Below are positions 11,104 to 23,817 of a stretch of 64,000 nt of DNA, one piece after another. The DNA lies in the NCBI RefSeq assembly GCF_021130785.1, contig NC_060213.1:63216001-63280000 (forward strand), read 5' to 3'. This DNA comes from Homalodisca vitripennis (lineage: Eukaryota > Arthropoda > Insecta > Hemiptera > Cicadellidae). The stretch's first letter is position 1, and each line of letters starts with the position of its first letter. The notes below the pieces were generated by a model that was not told the DNA's origin, searched no databases, and worked only from the letters and a program-made list of their open reading frames with translations. The position numbers and the translations under genes were made by a program.

Positions 11104-12813
11104 AGAGTGTAAGACAGTCTGAGAAGATACTAATTCTGATCCTTTTAAGCCTAAGGCAATGAGGTTAACGAGGATTACATTATCAATGTCTATTCGCTCC
11201 TCAAATATAATTTACAAATTAACCATGTCTATTATTATTACATGCATAGTGCCTAACAGTTATAAAATTCTTCTGAAACGTTGTAAAATTAACAGCTTGC
11301 GAAACTGTAGTCTGCTATTTGACAATGTTTTATTGCAGTAATAACGTTTACCATATTTTATATGTACAATTTGCACGTTACGATATGATTAATAAATACA
11401 AAACATTTTTATACCAACAATAATTACACAATTTAATCAATAGTTTGTTGTTTGCTGCTGCTTTTCATAGTCGAACGTTTACTTCGTTTTCTTCTGTACA
11501 ATTTAATAATTCGTAATTTATGACAGTTTTTCGTAGTCAAATGAGCAGGCTATACTTAAAGGGGCATTGTATTAAAGTCATACTGTTATAACTGCATTCT
11601 CTTTTGCAGGACGCTTTGTTTCTTTTGGCTTTAATATTAAAACAATATGTTAAATAGCACATTAAAATATTTATAAGTTGATTCCTATCCTTTTCTTATA
11701 TAAAACCCTATCCAAATTAAATATTTTGATTTAATAATAGTGTTGTCCAACAAGAAGTAAGATAGAGAATTTGGATAAACAACTTAATTTACTTATTTCA
11801 AGAATGATTAATAGTAGTATAACAAAATATTATTAATAAAATACATTAATTATTTATATATACGTTTTATATATATATAAATACATACATATACACCGTC
11901 CAAGTATAAAACGAAATAGTTTATGTTATTGTTCTACTCGTGCAGGAGTTAGCAAACGAGAACATCGAAGAAACTGGAATAACAGTAATTTATTAAGATT
12001 TCTCGATTGTTGAAGGAACTTTAAAATGAACTTGTAACATTTAAGATGATGTTAAAAAAGTAAATGCAAAAATTCAAATTCAAAAAAGTTATAACCTCTT
12101 TAGAAAGGATGTGGGACAAAGAGAGTATGACATATTATTGAGCACTGCACTTCTCGACATATCTCTGGTAGCTCTATTAGTGTCACTTTGTGGTTGAGAT
12201 AACCCTTCCTCAAATGACAATTCTCTCTGTGACAAGGCTCAGTGTCAATCCAATATCTCCATTGTGTTCCTGTTAGACCGCTATGTTACGGTTTGCGCCA
12301 AGTAGGGGGGAAAAATCTGTGTTTACTCCTCCTCTGTGTTACTAGAGTATCTCCAAAAGATCGTGGTGTAACAAATACAAATTTGTACGTATAACATATA
12401 CTATAACATTCGTAAATATCATTGAGCTTTGTCCCTTATAAGTCCAATAATGAAACATAAATGTAAAGAAATTATACTTAAAAATAATATTAATATTGTA
12501 ACACATAAAATTAGTGATGAAACTAGCGTGATATTTCGAATCAAATAACGCTTTAATAAATTTCATTTATTTTCAAATTTTATCGTGTAGTGTTTATTTT
12601 CTTATTTAATAGGGAAGCAAACATCACCGCTTCGCTTAACAGATTTCGCTGAGATGCATAAAACGCCATATGGCTACACTGTTTGTTTACAAATTTATTT
12701 ACTCTGCGATTTTCTCATTGCCCCCATTGTTACTCATACTAACCAAGGAAGAATGTTCGCTAAATAACACCCAGATCCCACACTATGACATCGAACTCGT
12801 TGTTGTTTATGTA
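11104..12813. repeat. Direct repeat, copy 2 of the ~1.7-kb segment
   Basis: This is the same sequence and orientation as 1-1750, about 40 bases shorter because many homopolymers are one base shorter. Right of 12813 it continues into AAATTGAAACAACATG, whereas copy 1 enters the FLCEWDSR-family pseudogene. No terminal TG..CA, primer-binding site or polymerase lies between the copies, so they do not look like LTRs. Confidence 0.9.
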
Positions 12814-13835
12814 AAATTGAAACAACATGTCAAACTTCATGCCTATGGGATGGTTATTTCTCAAGATATTGTGTGGAAAGACAAACATACAGCCAGAATT
12901 GAACGTTTTTAAGCCTCTGGAGTGGTAAATTACACGAGCGCTCAGACTATAATTGACATGAACCACATATAATTCAATAATAAACATAATCACGTCTTAA
13001 AACCACTAAAAGTGACATGTTTGCTTTCTGGGATAAGTTGTAATCATTGTAAGAAAAGGGCATTTACTTGGTCTGTCCTTTCAACTTGGTTTTATTTATA
13101 AAATAAAAGTAACTTTCCATAACTGAAAAGGTACTTATTAGTCATCACCATTTTCCAATAAAATTCCAATCCAGGATTTTAGGTAAATTAAAACTTAAAT
13201 GGTATCATAAGGTTCAGTGTCAACCCTATATATCCTGTATGTAAAGTATTGCGCCAAATAGGGAGGACTGATCAGTGTCCATTTCTGTCTCTGGGTTTAC
13301 TACGATAACTCCAGATAATTAATCAAGATCTACTCTCTTATCTGAGCGTTTTTATTACACCGTTCCTTTTATTACATAAATGTTTATAAGAAACTTCCTT
13401 TGTATATGGGAAACATCTAGACCAAGATGGTCTTAGGCATTTAAGATTTTTGCTGAGCGTTAGTGAACATTTTTTAGATTGGTTTTATAAGTAACCATAA
13501 TAGAAGTGAAAGATTTTAAAACATGTAAATTTCTAAGCAAACTAAGTTTAGTCATTTGATATTTAAACATGAGACCCAGACATACATGTAATGACGTTAC
13601 TGTGGGTTCATGACGTTAATGTATTGGTCAGTAAGTAGTTACGTTTTGCTGGGTCATTGAATACTGTATTATATCGATTTAATTGTATATTTATAAGATA
13701 GAGAACTTTATGGCATTGTTCCAGTTTTCCTATTTGGGAGTTGGCTGAGCGTTAGTAAAGCATATAAATCAAAGTGAAGTATCTAACTGGAAATTTTTAC
13801 AATGAGTTATCACTAAGGTCCTGTGAAATTTCTGT
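12814..13835. repeat. Flank with a diverged echo of the direct repeat
   Basis: Around 13205-13330 the sequence resembles 12235-12355 at low identity: both contain GGTTCAGTGTCAA or a close variant, a GCGCCAA(A/G)TAGGG block and a CTC(T)GTGTTACTA-like block. This suggests an old local duplication about 1 kb apart. Motif GCTGAGCGTTAGTGA occurs at about 13453 and again near 13744. No gene was recognised. Confidence 0.45.
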
Positions 13836-15060
13836 CTTCTATATGTTTGTTAAACTACATGTGTTTGTTTCCGTTAGATATCTTAAGAACGAAATGAGTT
13901 ATGTACTTGACAGTTTACATGCAACTTTATTCCTACATAGCTCAACGTCGTGTTTCACAATAGACTTGTAATACTATGAAACTTTGTTCAGGGTTGCCGT
14001 AACATAAATATACGCAGGATATCTTGAAAATTATTGCGTATGTAGATTTTAACTTTTGCGCGAAACCCTTTTCTACTTATAAAAGAATGTGTTTAATAAT
14101 AGCGTATGTGTTTCCATGGGATTTTTCTGTGAATAATTTATGCGTATCACACAGTAAGCTGAACAATTGTCTCTTCTGTCTGCCTAGTTACTCAAAAAGT
14201 TTATTTTCCGACTGTTGTCTTTTCTGTCCGTAGGATATCTCAAGGACGATATAACCTATATAGTTGAAATTGTGCGTGCAGCTTCAGTGGACCATGTTAC
14301 GCGACATGTAGTCTGGCGTTACCATATCTTTTATATGATCTTGCCCGATTATCTCTGAAATCTCCTATAGTTCTCGTCAAACGTTTCTTTTAATAAATCC
14401 AGCAATGAAATTATTGATAGTAATAATGATTATATATGCTTATTGCATAATAGTTATTAATAAATATTATAAAACAATGAAAAATTTAACCTAATGTTCT
14501 CAATTTTGTTATTTAGTAAGTTACTATTAGATATAGTTTCAAATTAAAATTAGAACCTCTAGGAACTTCCAGCCTAAGGGAGATCTTGGCTTATAGTGCA
14601 TCCAGGTCTCTTGAAGTTGCCATACTTACAGTTATCTCACTGTCGTACAATTAGATAAGGACAACTATTTGGCAGTTTAATGCTCTGTAGATGGTTAGCT
14701 TTCGCTGAATTAACGTTTAAACTAAGTGTCTTATGGTCGGTTTTAAATGTGTGAAGCTCAGAAAAATATGGTATGCGAAAAAGTACTTTTGATCCATTTA
14801 TATTTAGATCTCCACCAAAAATAGTCCGGTTGTCAATTAATTTATTTGTCGAGGGAAACATCTCCAAATAACCCGGTTGTATTCTTCTGCAATACATATT
14901 GGCTCTATGCTTCTACAATATTACACATAAAACCTAATGAAGTGGAATATACAGTAGATATGAAACTTTGCATTATAACCTCAGTGAAGACTCCTATAAG
15001 ACACGTGGTGCGCTGTACTCCTATCTTATATTATTTAAGAGATTTATCTGAACTTGTCAG
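13836..15060. repeat. Three diverged copies of a short dispersed repeat
   Basis: Stretches near 13840-13975, 14205-14345 and 14925-15045 share ordered words: TCTGTC(C/T), GATATCT(C/T)AAG(A/G)ACGA, a GTTGAAATT- or GATATGAAACTT-like block, CTCAGTG or CTTCAGTG, and CTCCTATCTTATAT-like ends. Similar words recur near 27545-27680 and 53600-53735. No coding content. The family is unidentified and probably a non-autonomous insect repeat. Confidence 0.45.
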
Positions 15061-16400
15061 TGGGTGAAGTAGGTAAACAGTATTGTTCATCGAAACGTTA
15101 GGAATATTACCGAAGATGCTTATTCTGGTTGTTGATTTGTACAAGTCATTCGAGAAGCACAACAAATAAGTAATAGAATCAAGGCTATATCAATCACCAG
15201 GCAAAAGACTAATTTAGAGTATTACTCCGTTGCTTCTAATAAGTGTAACATTATTTTGTTACTTAAGCAATGAGCTCCTCATATCCTCAAGAGAATTGCT
15301 TCTGGACCTAACCTAAGAGTCTACGAACTATGCAGGAACAGACCGATTAGAAGTATTAACAGTATTTTGTTTTTACTGAAAACACATATTATTTTAATCT
15401 CGGTTTTTGGAAATATAGTGAAATATAGTGATTGTTAGAGCTACAAATGTGTAATTCCATTATCATTTAATTACAGAATGAGTGTTCTGGAATCCTATAT
15501 TAATTCAAAAACTTATCCTAAAGAAACTGTTTTTGTATCTAGATTTTTTTTAGAGATATTGGTTACATGTAAATCCGTTTAAACATAAATTATAAACATG
15601 TACTTTCGTAGTCACAAAATCTATCTACTTCTTCCGAGTGAGCGGAAATGACTTTTGTCATATGGTTTTTTGCTTTTTGAATTTTTTAAAGCAGTAAGAC
15701 GCAATGAGGTTGAAAAAGACATTAGTGGAATATTTTTTTAATACCGAGGATTTGAGATTAGTGAGAGGGACTTAGATTTCATAGCTCTAAGTCTGGTGAA
15801 GTATATCTATCTCGTATATTCATCTCAATAATATTATAAATTCGAAAGTGCCTTTGCTTGTTTGTTTTGCTTTCACACATAAACAATTCAACTGATTGTA
15901 CTGAATGTTGTATGGGAATTCATAGGATACACGGGATGAATATAGGCCTATTATTATTTCAAAAATCTCTCTGGGCTACGTCCCACTGGTCTCTAAAATA
16001 GCAAATAAATCCCATCTTATTAAAATGTTCTCTCTAAAGTTACAAAATATTAATTTAAAGATTAACTTAATGTATTAAATGTAATTAACTGTTCATATCA
16101 ACATGGCATTTCACAGCGCAACACGTGTTTAATTCATTGTAACCACTATTTATTATAGTATTTATGTTTCATAATAACTGTGAATATTTATGTACCAGAA
16201 TGTAAAATTACTTAAGATACTGGTTGTATTCCTTTACATTACTACAGTCTAAAAAACAAGACTATATATGATAAGTGAAATTTTGCATAAACTTACCAAT
16301 GATTTCCTCCTTACACTGGAACTAGATGATTTTGACTGAATTACATTTCTCAGGCCTAATTATGTATGTTTTTCTCTTTATCTTGACAATAAGGCAAAGT
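15061..16400. other. Anonymous region
   Basis: No gene recognised. The stretch at 15845-16010 has words such as CTTTCACACATAAACAA and GGGCTACGTCCCACTGG that look repeat-derived, but no second copy was found in this window. Confidence 0.4.
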
Positions 16401-16624
16401 TAACTACGGCACTGGATATATTTTAGACTGATACAAGATTGCAACAGACGTAAGTAGGCCCTTTTTTACACAAGTAGGTTTCTAAGTGCTACATATTCTA
16501 TTTATAAAGCAACGTGGCACATTCTACCATGCCACTGGAAATATCTTAGGCCAGAAGCTAACGCTTTTTGACAGAAGTAGGATTTCTAAATCTACACACA
16601 CTTACACACCTATATATCCTGCTC

Positions 16625-16701
<77 letters not shown>

Positions 16702-17050
16702 GATCGAATCAATAAAGCAAACTCAGTTTTTAACACCCTAAAAACATCAGACTAGAAGTGAATGCCCGGAAGTAGAAACTTCCGACACTGACCGAGGTAG
16801 GATTCTCAGTACTAAGTAGGTCAATGTACATGTATTTCTGTACATGTATATATGTATTTCTTTCATCGTCAAGGAGACAAACTCAACATTAGCACTGGTA
16901 ATATATTAAACCGGAAGTAGACCACAGGAGCGAGAACTATGTGGTTTTTAACCAAAGTAGGTTTTTGAGACACATGTATAAAGTTTCTTAACTGGGGCGA
17001 CAAGGAAAACTGAGCTGTGGCATCGAAAATATAATTTATAGTCTTTTGTA
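16400..17050. repeat. Degenerate minisatellite with GACAGAAGTAGG motif, split by (TA)n
   Basis: Four to five degenerate units of roughly 100-150 bases start near 16400, 16505, 16715, 16865 and 16990. Each carries variants of GCACTGGAAATAT(A/C)TTA, then (C/G)GGAAGTAG or CCAGAAGC, then GA(C)CAGAAGTAGG(A/T)TTCT. Two related fragments occur elsewhere, near 39240-39330 on the same strand and near 32450-32500 as the reverse complement. A (TA)n tract at 16625-16699 lies within the second unit. No coding function is evident. Confidence 0.55.
16625..16699. repeat. (TA)n microsatellite
   Basis: About 75 bases of alternating TA with one TACA interruption, embedded in the degenerate minisatellite. Confidence 0.95.
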
Positions 17051-18606
17051 AAAACTAAAAAAGTAAATAATTGCTTAACAGAAATTATTAGAATAAATAT
17101 TTTGACATGAAAAACGTTTTATTTTAGTGCTGTACAGATTTTAGAATATTACTTCCCAATCTTCTGAGCTCAAAAGATTTGTAGAACCATAAAATAGTGA
17201 ATCAAATTTGTAGGTCTACTAAATCTTAATAATTAATGTGTCGACTATCGATAAACAATGATTTACCAAATAATATCAAGAAATTGCCTTACATTAAATT
17301 TAAGTCAGTAATTAAGAGCTTCGTAGTTGAAAACTGTTTATATGAGGTCTGTGAGTATTTTGACGTAGTTAAATCTAACTTTAACTGGAAAATATTCTAG
17401 CCTTAGTGACCTTTGACCATTGTTATGCTGTACAGTCTACAACAATAAAAATCTTGAATCTATTTATTATTTATTGATGGTTTAGAAAGATATGAGGAAA
17501 GCAAACACAATAAAGACAATAATAACAGTTTAACCTTACCCAAAATATACAAAGAAAGATGTTGAATAAAATCTCCATTCCCACATTGAAATGTAACTGA
17601 CTGCGTGTGTTGTAATTTTGTTCAATTACTTTTAGCTGATTTATTAATAATTTTTTTCTATTGAAATGTAAATTTAATTATAATGTAAATATGAATCTTT
17701 AATGCTTTAAAAAAGAGTAAAATGTAATTCCATAATGCACATTCATTTCATTTCCAACCCTTCTTGTTCGCTTTTGAAACGTAAAGAGATGACTGGGGTG
17801 AGTGCAGAAACAAATATAGAGAAGCTGAGACAATGAACTTTTTTGTTTGAGCTAAAACACTCTCATATTTTGTTACAGAGAGCTTCTTTCAGTGAAAGTA
17901 TAAAGATTAAAACCTGGAGATTTCTTTTATATGAATAAAACAAGAGGAGCGAAAAACAGGTGGATAAAGTTTGCCAGTGTTTTTATTTCTTACTCGAGAT
18001 ATTCTGAGAATTAACTATCTGAATTGTCAAGACGTGAAGTTCCGGTTTATTTTAATACCACTCAAAATGGGTGCACTGTTTCACATAAAATAAATATTTA
18101 ATTTGTGTACCAATAATGATTAGAAGTTTTATATGATGTTATATAGATACCTAATGAATTGAAAGTAATTTGCAATTTAATAACATGTAAGAACTTTGAA
18201 CCTTTGATCTGTGTATTTTGTATTACTATCAGAAAAAATAAAGACAAATTTTCTATTCTAAATTTTTTTATCAATCAAATGGCATTTTAAATTGGAATAT
18301 AATTTTAATTTTTAATGCAAAATATTAAATGGGCTTTATTAAATAAACACAATTTTGCTTTATTCTTTTGTACATACCTAAGTAAAAATCCAACACGCTG
18401 GTTTATAAATAAATAATTAAACCTTAATAACTAATTAATAGTACTATTAAAAATATCTTTAACCATATTAAGTAGTTCTAACTATACAATATAAAAATTG
18501 TAAGAGAGAAATGGAAAGAGCGGTGATACGTGTCAAAGATTTGTTGAGCCTTAACCACAAAAAAGCTCCACCCATACAAGAAAACTTGCTTCCATATTGT
18601 ATTTTA

Positions 18607-18652
<46 letters not shown>

Positions 18653-20140
18653 GGTTGGCTGACTACAATTTAACACTTAATTACGCGTATGACCAAACAA
18701 ATTGTTAACTTGACCAACCAACCAATCGTTTTCCTCCAATACCTCGGTTTTTGTGGTTAGTGGGATCATTAATAATTCATCTTTGACCAAGATATATCAA
18801 ATAGGCTTAGGGCTTTCTTTCATCGTCCTGTCCAGTTTCAGACTAAATAAATACAAGTTGAACTCTTAAATGTTTCTTTTATGGTTTATAGTTATGGTAG
18901 TAAATACAATCCTGTAAATAAGAAGAAATAAATTGAAATCTGACTAAATTTTACAAATATTTCAAGACTGTCTTGAATAGTGTTGTACTTGTAACCATTT
19001 TAAATTCAATAAAATATTGTATTTTGTAAGAAATTCTCCTCCACGAACATTATTTCCTCTATAGTCTGGTATACTTATAAATGTATAGAGGAATTAACAA
19101 AACTTTAAAAATCTCCGTATCTTGTTGTGGATATCTGATAAAATGGTTGGTAACTAATAAATATTCAAATAAACTAACAAAATACAGGAATAATTTAAGA
19201 TTAAATAAAAGTTATTCCCTCTAATTCATTTTTTGAAATATATAATTTAAATACTATTACCTACATCTATTTTTAACACAAAGTAGAACACACGTTAGGG
19301 CACATTCTATTGCATGTAGTTCTTGTAGTAGAGTAAACTTTTATCACCTTTCGTCCTGTATTCCTTACAGACAACTAATACTTGAATCCAGTTATACAGA
19401 TTTTATAATTATAATGTAGCACTGATAATACGAGTTTATACACGAATATTAGCGTTAACTTTTTATTTCTTCTTGCTTCACTTTTTGATATCCAAATATA
19501 TATGTTAATGAACTCGGAAAATTTTAGTGATTACAACAACAATAAAGTAGTATTAAAAAGAAGGATAAAGTAAGATTAAATCACACAGTATTAAATCAAT
19601 ATCACAGGTTACTGTTTCTTCAGATATTACACGAAAGGGAGAATAAATAGTTTTTTAACTGCATAAGTAGTATAGGCTTCAAAGTCTTAGCCAAATCTCA
19701 CAGAGGGACATGCACCACTATCAATCTTGTTCTTGTGTATGCATAATTTAAATTTCAGGGATAAAATAAAGTAGCTTATGGATAAATGTTTTCTAGAGAT
19801 ATTTTGCGGAGACTAAATATACACTCAAGTTCAGCCTAATATCATGTAAGGACAAGTTGAGTTTTGCAGCTCTATTTTCGTATATGTAAACAAAGTTTCG
19901 TAAAATATTCTAATATGTAAGATTTATTTGTGTTCGAGGCTCTTCCTGATATGCTGATTTCAACGATTTTGCCACATTTTATATCTATATTTCAATTTGT
20001 TCTCGCCATATCCTTCAGACAAAAATTCGCTAACTTACAGCCACATATTTACCAGGAAAGTTAGGATCATTTATATTTATTTTATAATGTAGAATAGTCA
20101 ATACAATACAGTACAACTACAATATCTACAAACTGGGATG
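17051..20140. other. Anonymous A/T-rich region
   Basis: Over 3 kb without recognised genes or mobile elements. A pure (TA)n tract lies at 18609-18651. Many AATAAA words occur by composition and were not treated as signals. Confidence 0.5.
18609..18651. repeat. (TA)n microsatellite
   Basis: Uninterrupted alternating AT for about 43 bases. Confidence 0.95.
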
Positions 20141-20149
20141 TTATGTGTC

Positions 20150-20807
20150 CACTTGTCCTGATGGTTGTAGTCAAGAAAAAACCGCCTTTCGGCATCCACT
20201 AACACAGAAGTGCATAAGAGTTACAATAGGGCGCAGAATAAAATTGGTTAAAGGAAAATATGACAATAAGCAATTAAAAAAAAATTAAATATATCGAATA
20301 TTTATTACTTCTTTAACGAATATTCATGGTGAAAATAGAATCTCTCACAATCATATGTGTTGTGCATACTAAACTTACCCACGGCAAGAATAAATGAATT
20401 ATAAACTATATATTTAACTGTAATTTTTGTAAAGATGAAGCTCCAAACTGCTGCTATAAATTATTAATATACTATACATTGTGCTGTAATGTAAATCAGA
20501 CATATACATAATTAAAGAATAAAGCATACTATACGATTAATACATTGCGAGGAACAGAGGGAAAAAAACACTAAATGAATTCATTGAACTAAAAGTCAAT
20601 GTGAAACATGTAATATGTAGAGTTATGACCATTATTTATGCCATTATAAATACTTGTATTTTGCAATACCAGAATGCTGCGCAGCATTTTAGCAGCACTG
20701 AACGACTAAGCTGGCGTTTGTTGTCAGTTGCCAATGGTGAGAACATTGTTTGTACTTTTCCTAGTGGCTAACACTTTTGCTCAATTGCCGCTTTACAGCT
20801 ACATAAT
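20150..20807. repeat. Repeat R1, copy a, left part (split by LINE)
   Basis: Diverged match to 31136-31860 and 40510-40880. Shared ordered words include CATCC(A/G)CT(A/G)ACACA, TTTTGCAATAC, GAATGCTGC, ACTGAACGACT(A/G)AGCTGG, CAATGGTGAGA, TTGTACTTTTCC and ATTGCCGCTTTA. The copy stops at 20807 where the LINE begins and resumes at 26492. It is non-coding and probably a fossil of a larger element. Confidence 0.7.
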
Positions 20808-20997
20808 AAATAAATAAGGCCTTTATTCTTGAGCGGATTTCAGTTTACAATCTGTTTTACAAATCGACTCACGTCAAACTAATCATAACAGTACAATTCG
20901 TATTTTAAAACTGTGACACCCAAATATTGCGTGCTGGTAATTTACATAGAAAATTCATACTTAAACAACAATACATCATTAAGGTACCTATACAGTT
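20808..20997 (-). other. LINE 3' UTR, polyadenylation-like signal and simple-repeat tail
   Basis: Reading the minus strand after the ORF2 stop, about 190 bases lead to CAAGAATAAAGGCCTTATT and then a TTAT-unit tail. In CR1/L2-type elements the 3' end is where the reverse transcriptase starts copying. Confidence 0.65.
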
Positions 20998-23817
20998 TTA
21001 ACTTCCTTTTTGAAAGTTTTTAACAGACAAAGTCTTTATAACTGGTGGTAAGGCATTGTACTCCTGGGGTCCAAAGTACGATAAGGACCTTTTTGTAGCC
21101 TCCAACCGCACACGCGGCAGTTGCAGCTTGTCGTCCTGTCGAGTGTGCCGTTCTCTTAGAGTCGCTCGCGCCACTAGTTTCCGTCTCAGGTAAGAGGGTT
21201 CACCAGTTACCAAAACCTTATGCACCAATGTCACAGTTTGGAGCCTACAAATATCTTGAACAGAGTGTAAATTTGCTCTTTTGCGATAAGGTGAGATGTG
21301 GTCAAATTTTTTTAGATAATAAACAAACCTCAGCGCACTGTTCTGTATCCGTGCAAGGATGACATTTGCCTCTTGAGTTAAGCAGCTACCAAACACTGGA
21401 AGGGCGTAATATATTGATGGAAATACCAGAGAATTTACAATATGCAGCTTTGAAAGCATTGGAATTAACGCTCTGTATCTATTCAAAACTCTCAATTTAC
21501 ACATTGCACGTTGAGAAATCAATTCAACATGTTTAAGAAAGTTTAGCTGATTGTCAATTATAACTCCCAGGACTTTAACAAAAACACGATCCTCCAAACA
21601 AATACCCTCAACAGAAACAGAGAGAACCATACTCCTGTTCATGGTCTCTTTAATGGATGGTGAGCAAAAATGCACCACAGAACACTTATCTGCATTCAAC
21701 TTTAGGCCATGTCCCTCCGACCACTCTTTAACCCTACGCAGATCAGCATTGAAACACTGCACCGCTTCATGGACACCTGGAGGGGGATATGTTAGAAGCA
21801 TCTGAGAGTCATCCGCATAGGAGTAGAGTGAACACGAGGACAATGCAAGTTCAAGATCAGCAGTATATAAAATGAACATAACAGGCCCTAAACATGACCC
21901 TTGAGGAACCCCTGTATCCTTCGACAGCGAGGAAGAGCAGTTTTCTTTTACCTTCGTCACCTGACTCCGTCCGCTCAAATATGAGCCAAACCATTTTATA
22001 GCGATTTCATTAAACCTATAGAAATTTAATTTGGCAAGAAACAGTTCATAATTTACTGAGTCGAACGCTTCAGAGAAATCAAGCGTCGCCAAAATACTTC
22101 CAAAAACTTTATCTTTCGCTACATGCAGCTCATCCATAATGTTTATCAAGGCGGAGGTAGTGCTGAAAGACTTCCTAAAACCAGACTGATGTACAGGAAG
22201 AATATTTTCAGCCTCAATGAAAGCTGTCAACTGATTCACCACTACCTTCTCAAGGATTTTTGACATGGCCGGAAGGATCGATATCGGCCTAAATTGGGAA
22301 ATCACACTTGGATTCTTTATTTTGGGTATGGGCGTGACAAGACTTTGCTTCCAGCATGATGGAAAACACCCAGAAGCAAGGGACAGGTTAACCAAATGCG
22401 TAATAGCTCCCAAGCAATATGGGCTCATGGCTTTCACTAGCCTGATAGATATTCCATCAGTCCCCACAGCCACTGACGTAATGTTATTCATTATGCATTT
22501 GATCTCACCCTCAGTAACTGGCACAAAATTGAAACCATGCGCTAGATCCTCACAAACATTGTTTCTGTAGAAATTCAGTTTCTCGAGGCTAATCCCGCTT
22601 CCACCACCCATGCCTGCAAAGTACCTGTTGAGGTCATCAGCTGAGAATCTTATATCGTCACTATTACGGTCATTTTCCAGCACTCCACCGGACCGTAAAA
22701 CACCCCAGAATGATTTAGAGTCCTTACAATTCAGCTTGTCGTGAAAGTAATTTCGTTTTGCTCTTCTGATGGCGCAGTTCAATTTATTTCGTGCCTTACA
22801 GTACAACGATCTAGCAGCCGAAACATCACTATCATGCAGTCTGCGTTTGAAATAATTTTTTTCTTTTGTGAGCTCTCTTATCTCGTCACTCCGCCATGGG
22901 GCTTTCTTCTTGGTGACTCGCTTTCTTGTTAACGGTACGCAGGTGTCAAGCAGTTGGACAATGTAGGTAGTTAACAATTGACTAACTTCCTCGACCGAGG
23001 TCTTTGTCTCAATATCATCCCAATCAATACGTGACAATAAAGAAACATAAAGAGACACATCGAAATTGGAAAAATTTCGATAAGTTATAAATTTCTCCTT
23101 TGGCCTATAGTTGCCATACATGAGATCACAATATACCAGGTGGTGGTCCGTAATTTGTTTACGTCTTGAATCAAGAATTTTGGACGTATCCACTAAACCA
23201 ACTTTGACTATGTCTAGACCTTTATTCACAACAATATGGTCGATCAATGTCGAAGAGCTCTCGGTGACACGAGTGGGCTCTGTTATGAGTTGTACCAACC
23301 CTAACGATTCATACAGGTTTTTCAGGAATCTACAATCGGCCTTACCAGTATCCATAAGATTTACATTAATGTCACCCAACAAAACAACATCATCAACATC
23401 CAACATCTGATCAATAAACAAAGAATACAAAATAGAACTCAGGGTGGAATATATAACACAGGGTGGTTTATATACCACGCACACACACAGCTTCTTGTTT
23501 CTCAAACTAAACTTGCCACAGATATATTCTAAGCGACTATCAACATTGTTCAAATAAACCTGCGTCATTTGCAGATGATTTGCAACCAGGAGTGCCACTC
23601 CTCCACCAGCGGCTCCCGGGAGACCCTCAGCGCCCTGTCTGTCCTTGCGCCATAAAGAGTAGCCATCTACAATGAAACAATCTGAGGAAACATCTGGAGT
23701 CAACCACGTCTCCGAGAGACCAAGAATGTCAAATTTGAAATCATCAATAACCGCACACAGCTCCTGGAAACCTGTGTTCATTGATCTCACATTTAAGTGC
23801 CCTACTCTGGAAAACAA
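20998..23817 (-). CDS. LINE ORF2: endonuclease-reverse transcriptase, 939 aa
   Basis: An uninterrupted frame encodes target-primed reverse transcription machinery. Residues 1-230 form an APE-like endonuclease with the expected catalytic blocks: HLNVRS (Asn9), LSETWL (Glu36), LLGDINVNL (Asp149, Asn151), LIDHI and ITDHH (Asp224, His225). A Lys/Arg-rich linker (about 296-355) follows. The reverse transcriptase spans about 430-760: RPISILPAMSKILE, QSGFRKSFST, LATLDFSEAFDSV (first Asp580), TGVPQGSCLGP, and SYADDSQM (Asp669-Asp670), then LGVIIDNQLNF. A His/Arg-rich C-terminal region follows. All catalytic positions are present and length is typical for the group. One oddity is Glu in place of the usual Lys in the D(L)SKAFD block. 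The start Met at 23817 precedes the endonuclease Asn block directly and may be internal, with the true N-terminus a little upstream. Confidence 0.93.
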   Translation of the reverse strand: MFSRVGHLNVRSMNTGFQELCAVIDDFKFDILGLSETWLTPDVSSDCFIVDGYSLWRKDRQGAEGLPGAAGGGVALLVANHLQMTQVYLNNVDSRLEYICGKFSLRNKKLCVCVVYKPPCVIYSTLSSILYSLFIDQMLDVDDVVLLGDINVNLMDTGKADCRFLKNLYESLGLVQLITEPTRVTESSSTLIDHIVVNKGLDIVKVGLVDTSKILDSRRKQITDHHLVYCDLMYGNYRPKEKFITYRNFSNFDVSLYVSLLSRIDWDDIETKTSVEEVSQLLTTYIVQLLDTCVPLTRKRVTKKKAPWRSDEIRELTKEKNYFKRRLHDSDVSAARSLYCKARNKLNCAIRRAKRNYFHDKLNCKDSKSFWGVLRSGGVLENDRNSDDIRFSADDLNRYFAGMGGGSGISLEKLNFYRNNVCEDLAHGFNFVPVTEGEIKCIMNNITSVAVGTDGISIRLVKAMSPYCLGAITHLVNLSLASGCFPSCWKQSLVTPIPKIKNPSVISQFRPISILPAMSKILEKVVVNQLTAFIEAENILPVHQSGFRKSFSTTSALINIMDELHVAKDKVFGSILATLDFSEAFDSVNYELFLAKLNFYRFNEIAIKWFGSYLSGRSQVTKVKENCSSSLSKDTGVPQGSCLGPVMFILYTADLELALSSCSLYSYADDSQMLLTYPPPGVHEAVQCFNADLRRVKEWSEGHGLKLNADKCSVVHFCSPSIKETMNRSMVLSVSVEGICLEDRVFVKVLGVIIDNQLNFLKHVELISQRAMCKLRVLNRYRALIPMLSKLHIVNSLVFPSIYYALPVFGSCLTQEANVILARIQNSALRFVYYLKKFDHISPYRKRANLHSVQDICRLQTVTLVHKVLVTGEPSYLRRKLVARATLRERHTRQDDKLQLPRVRLEATKRSLSYFGPQEYNALPPVIKTLSVKNFQKGS

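Noticed and set aside
1..12813. The two 1.7-kb direct repeats as LTRs of a retrotransposon
   Set aside because: No TG..CA ends, primer-binding site, polypurine tract or gag-pol between them. The interval contains an unrelated LINE and a gene relic.
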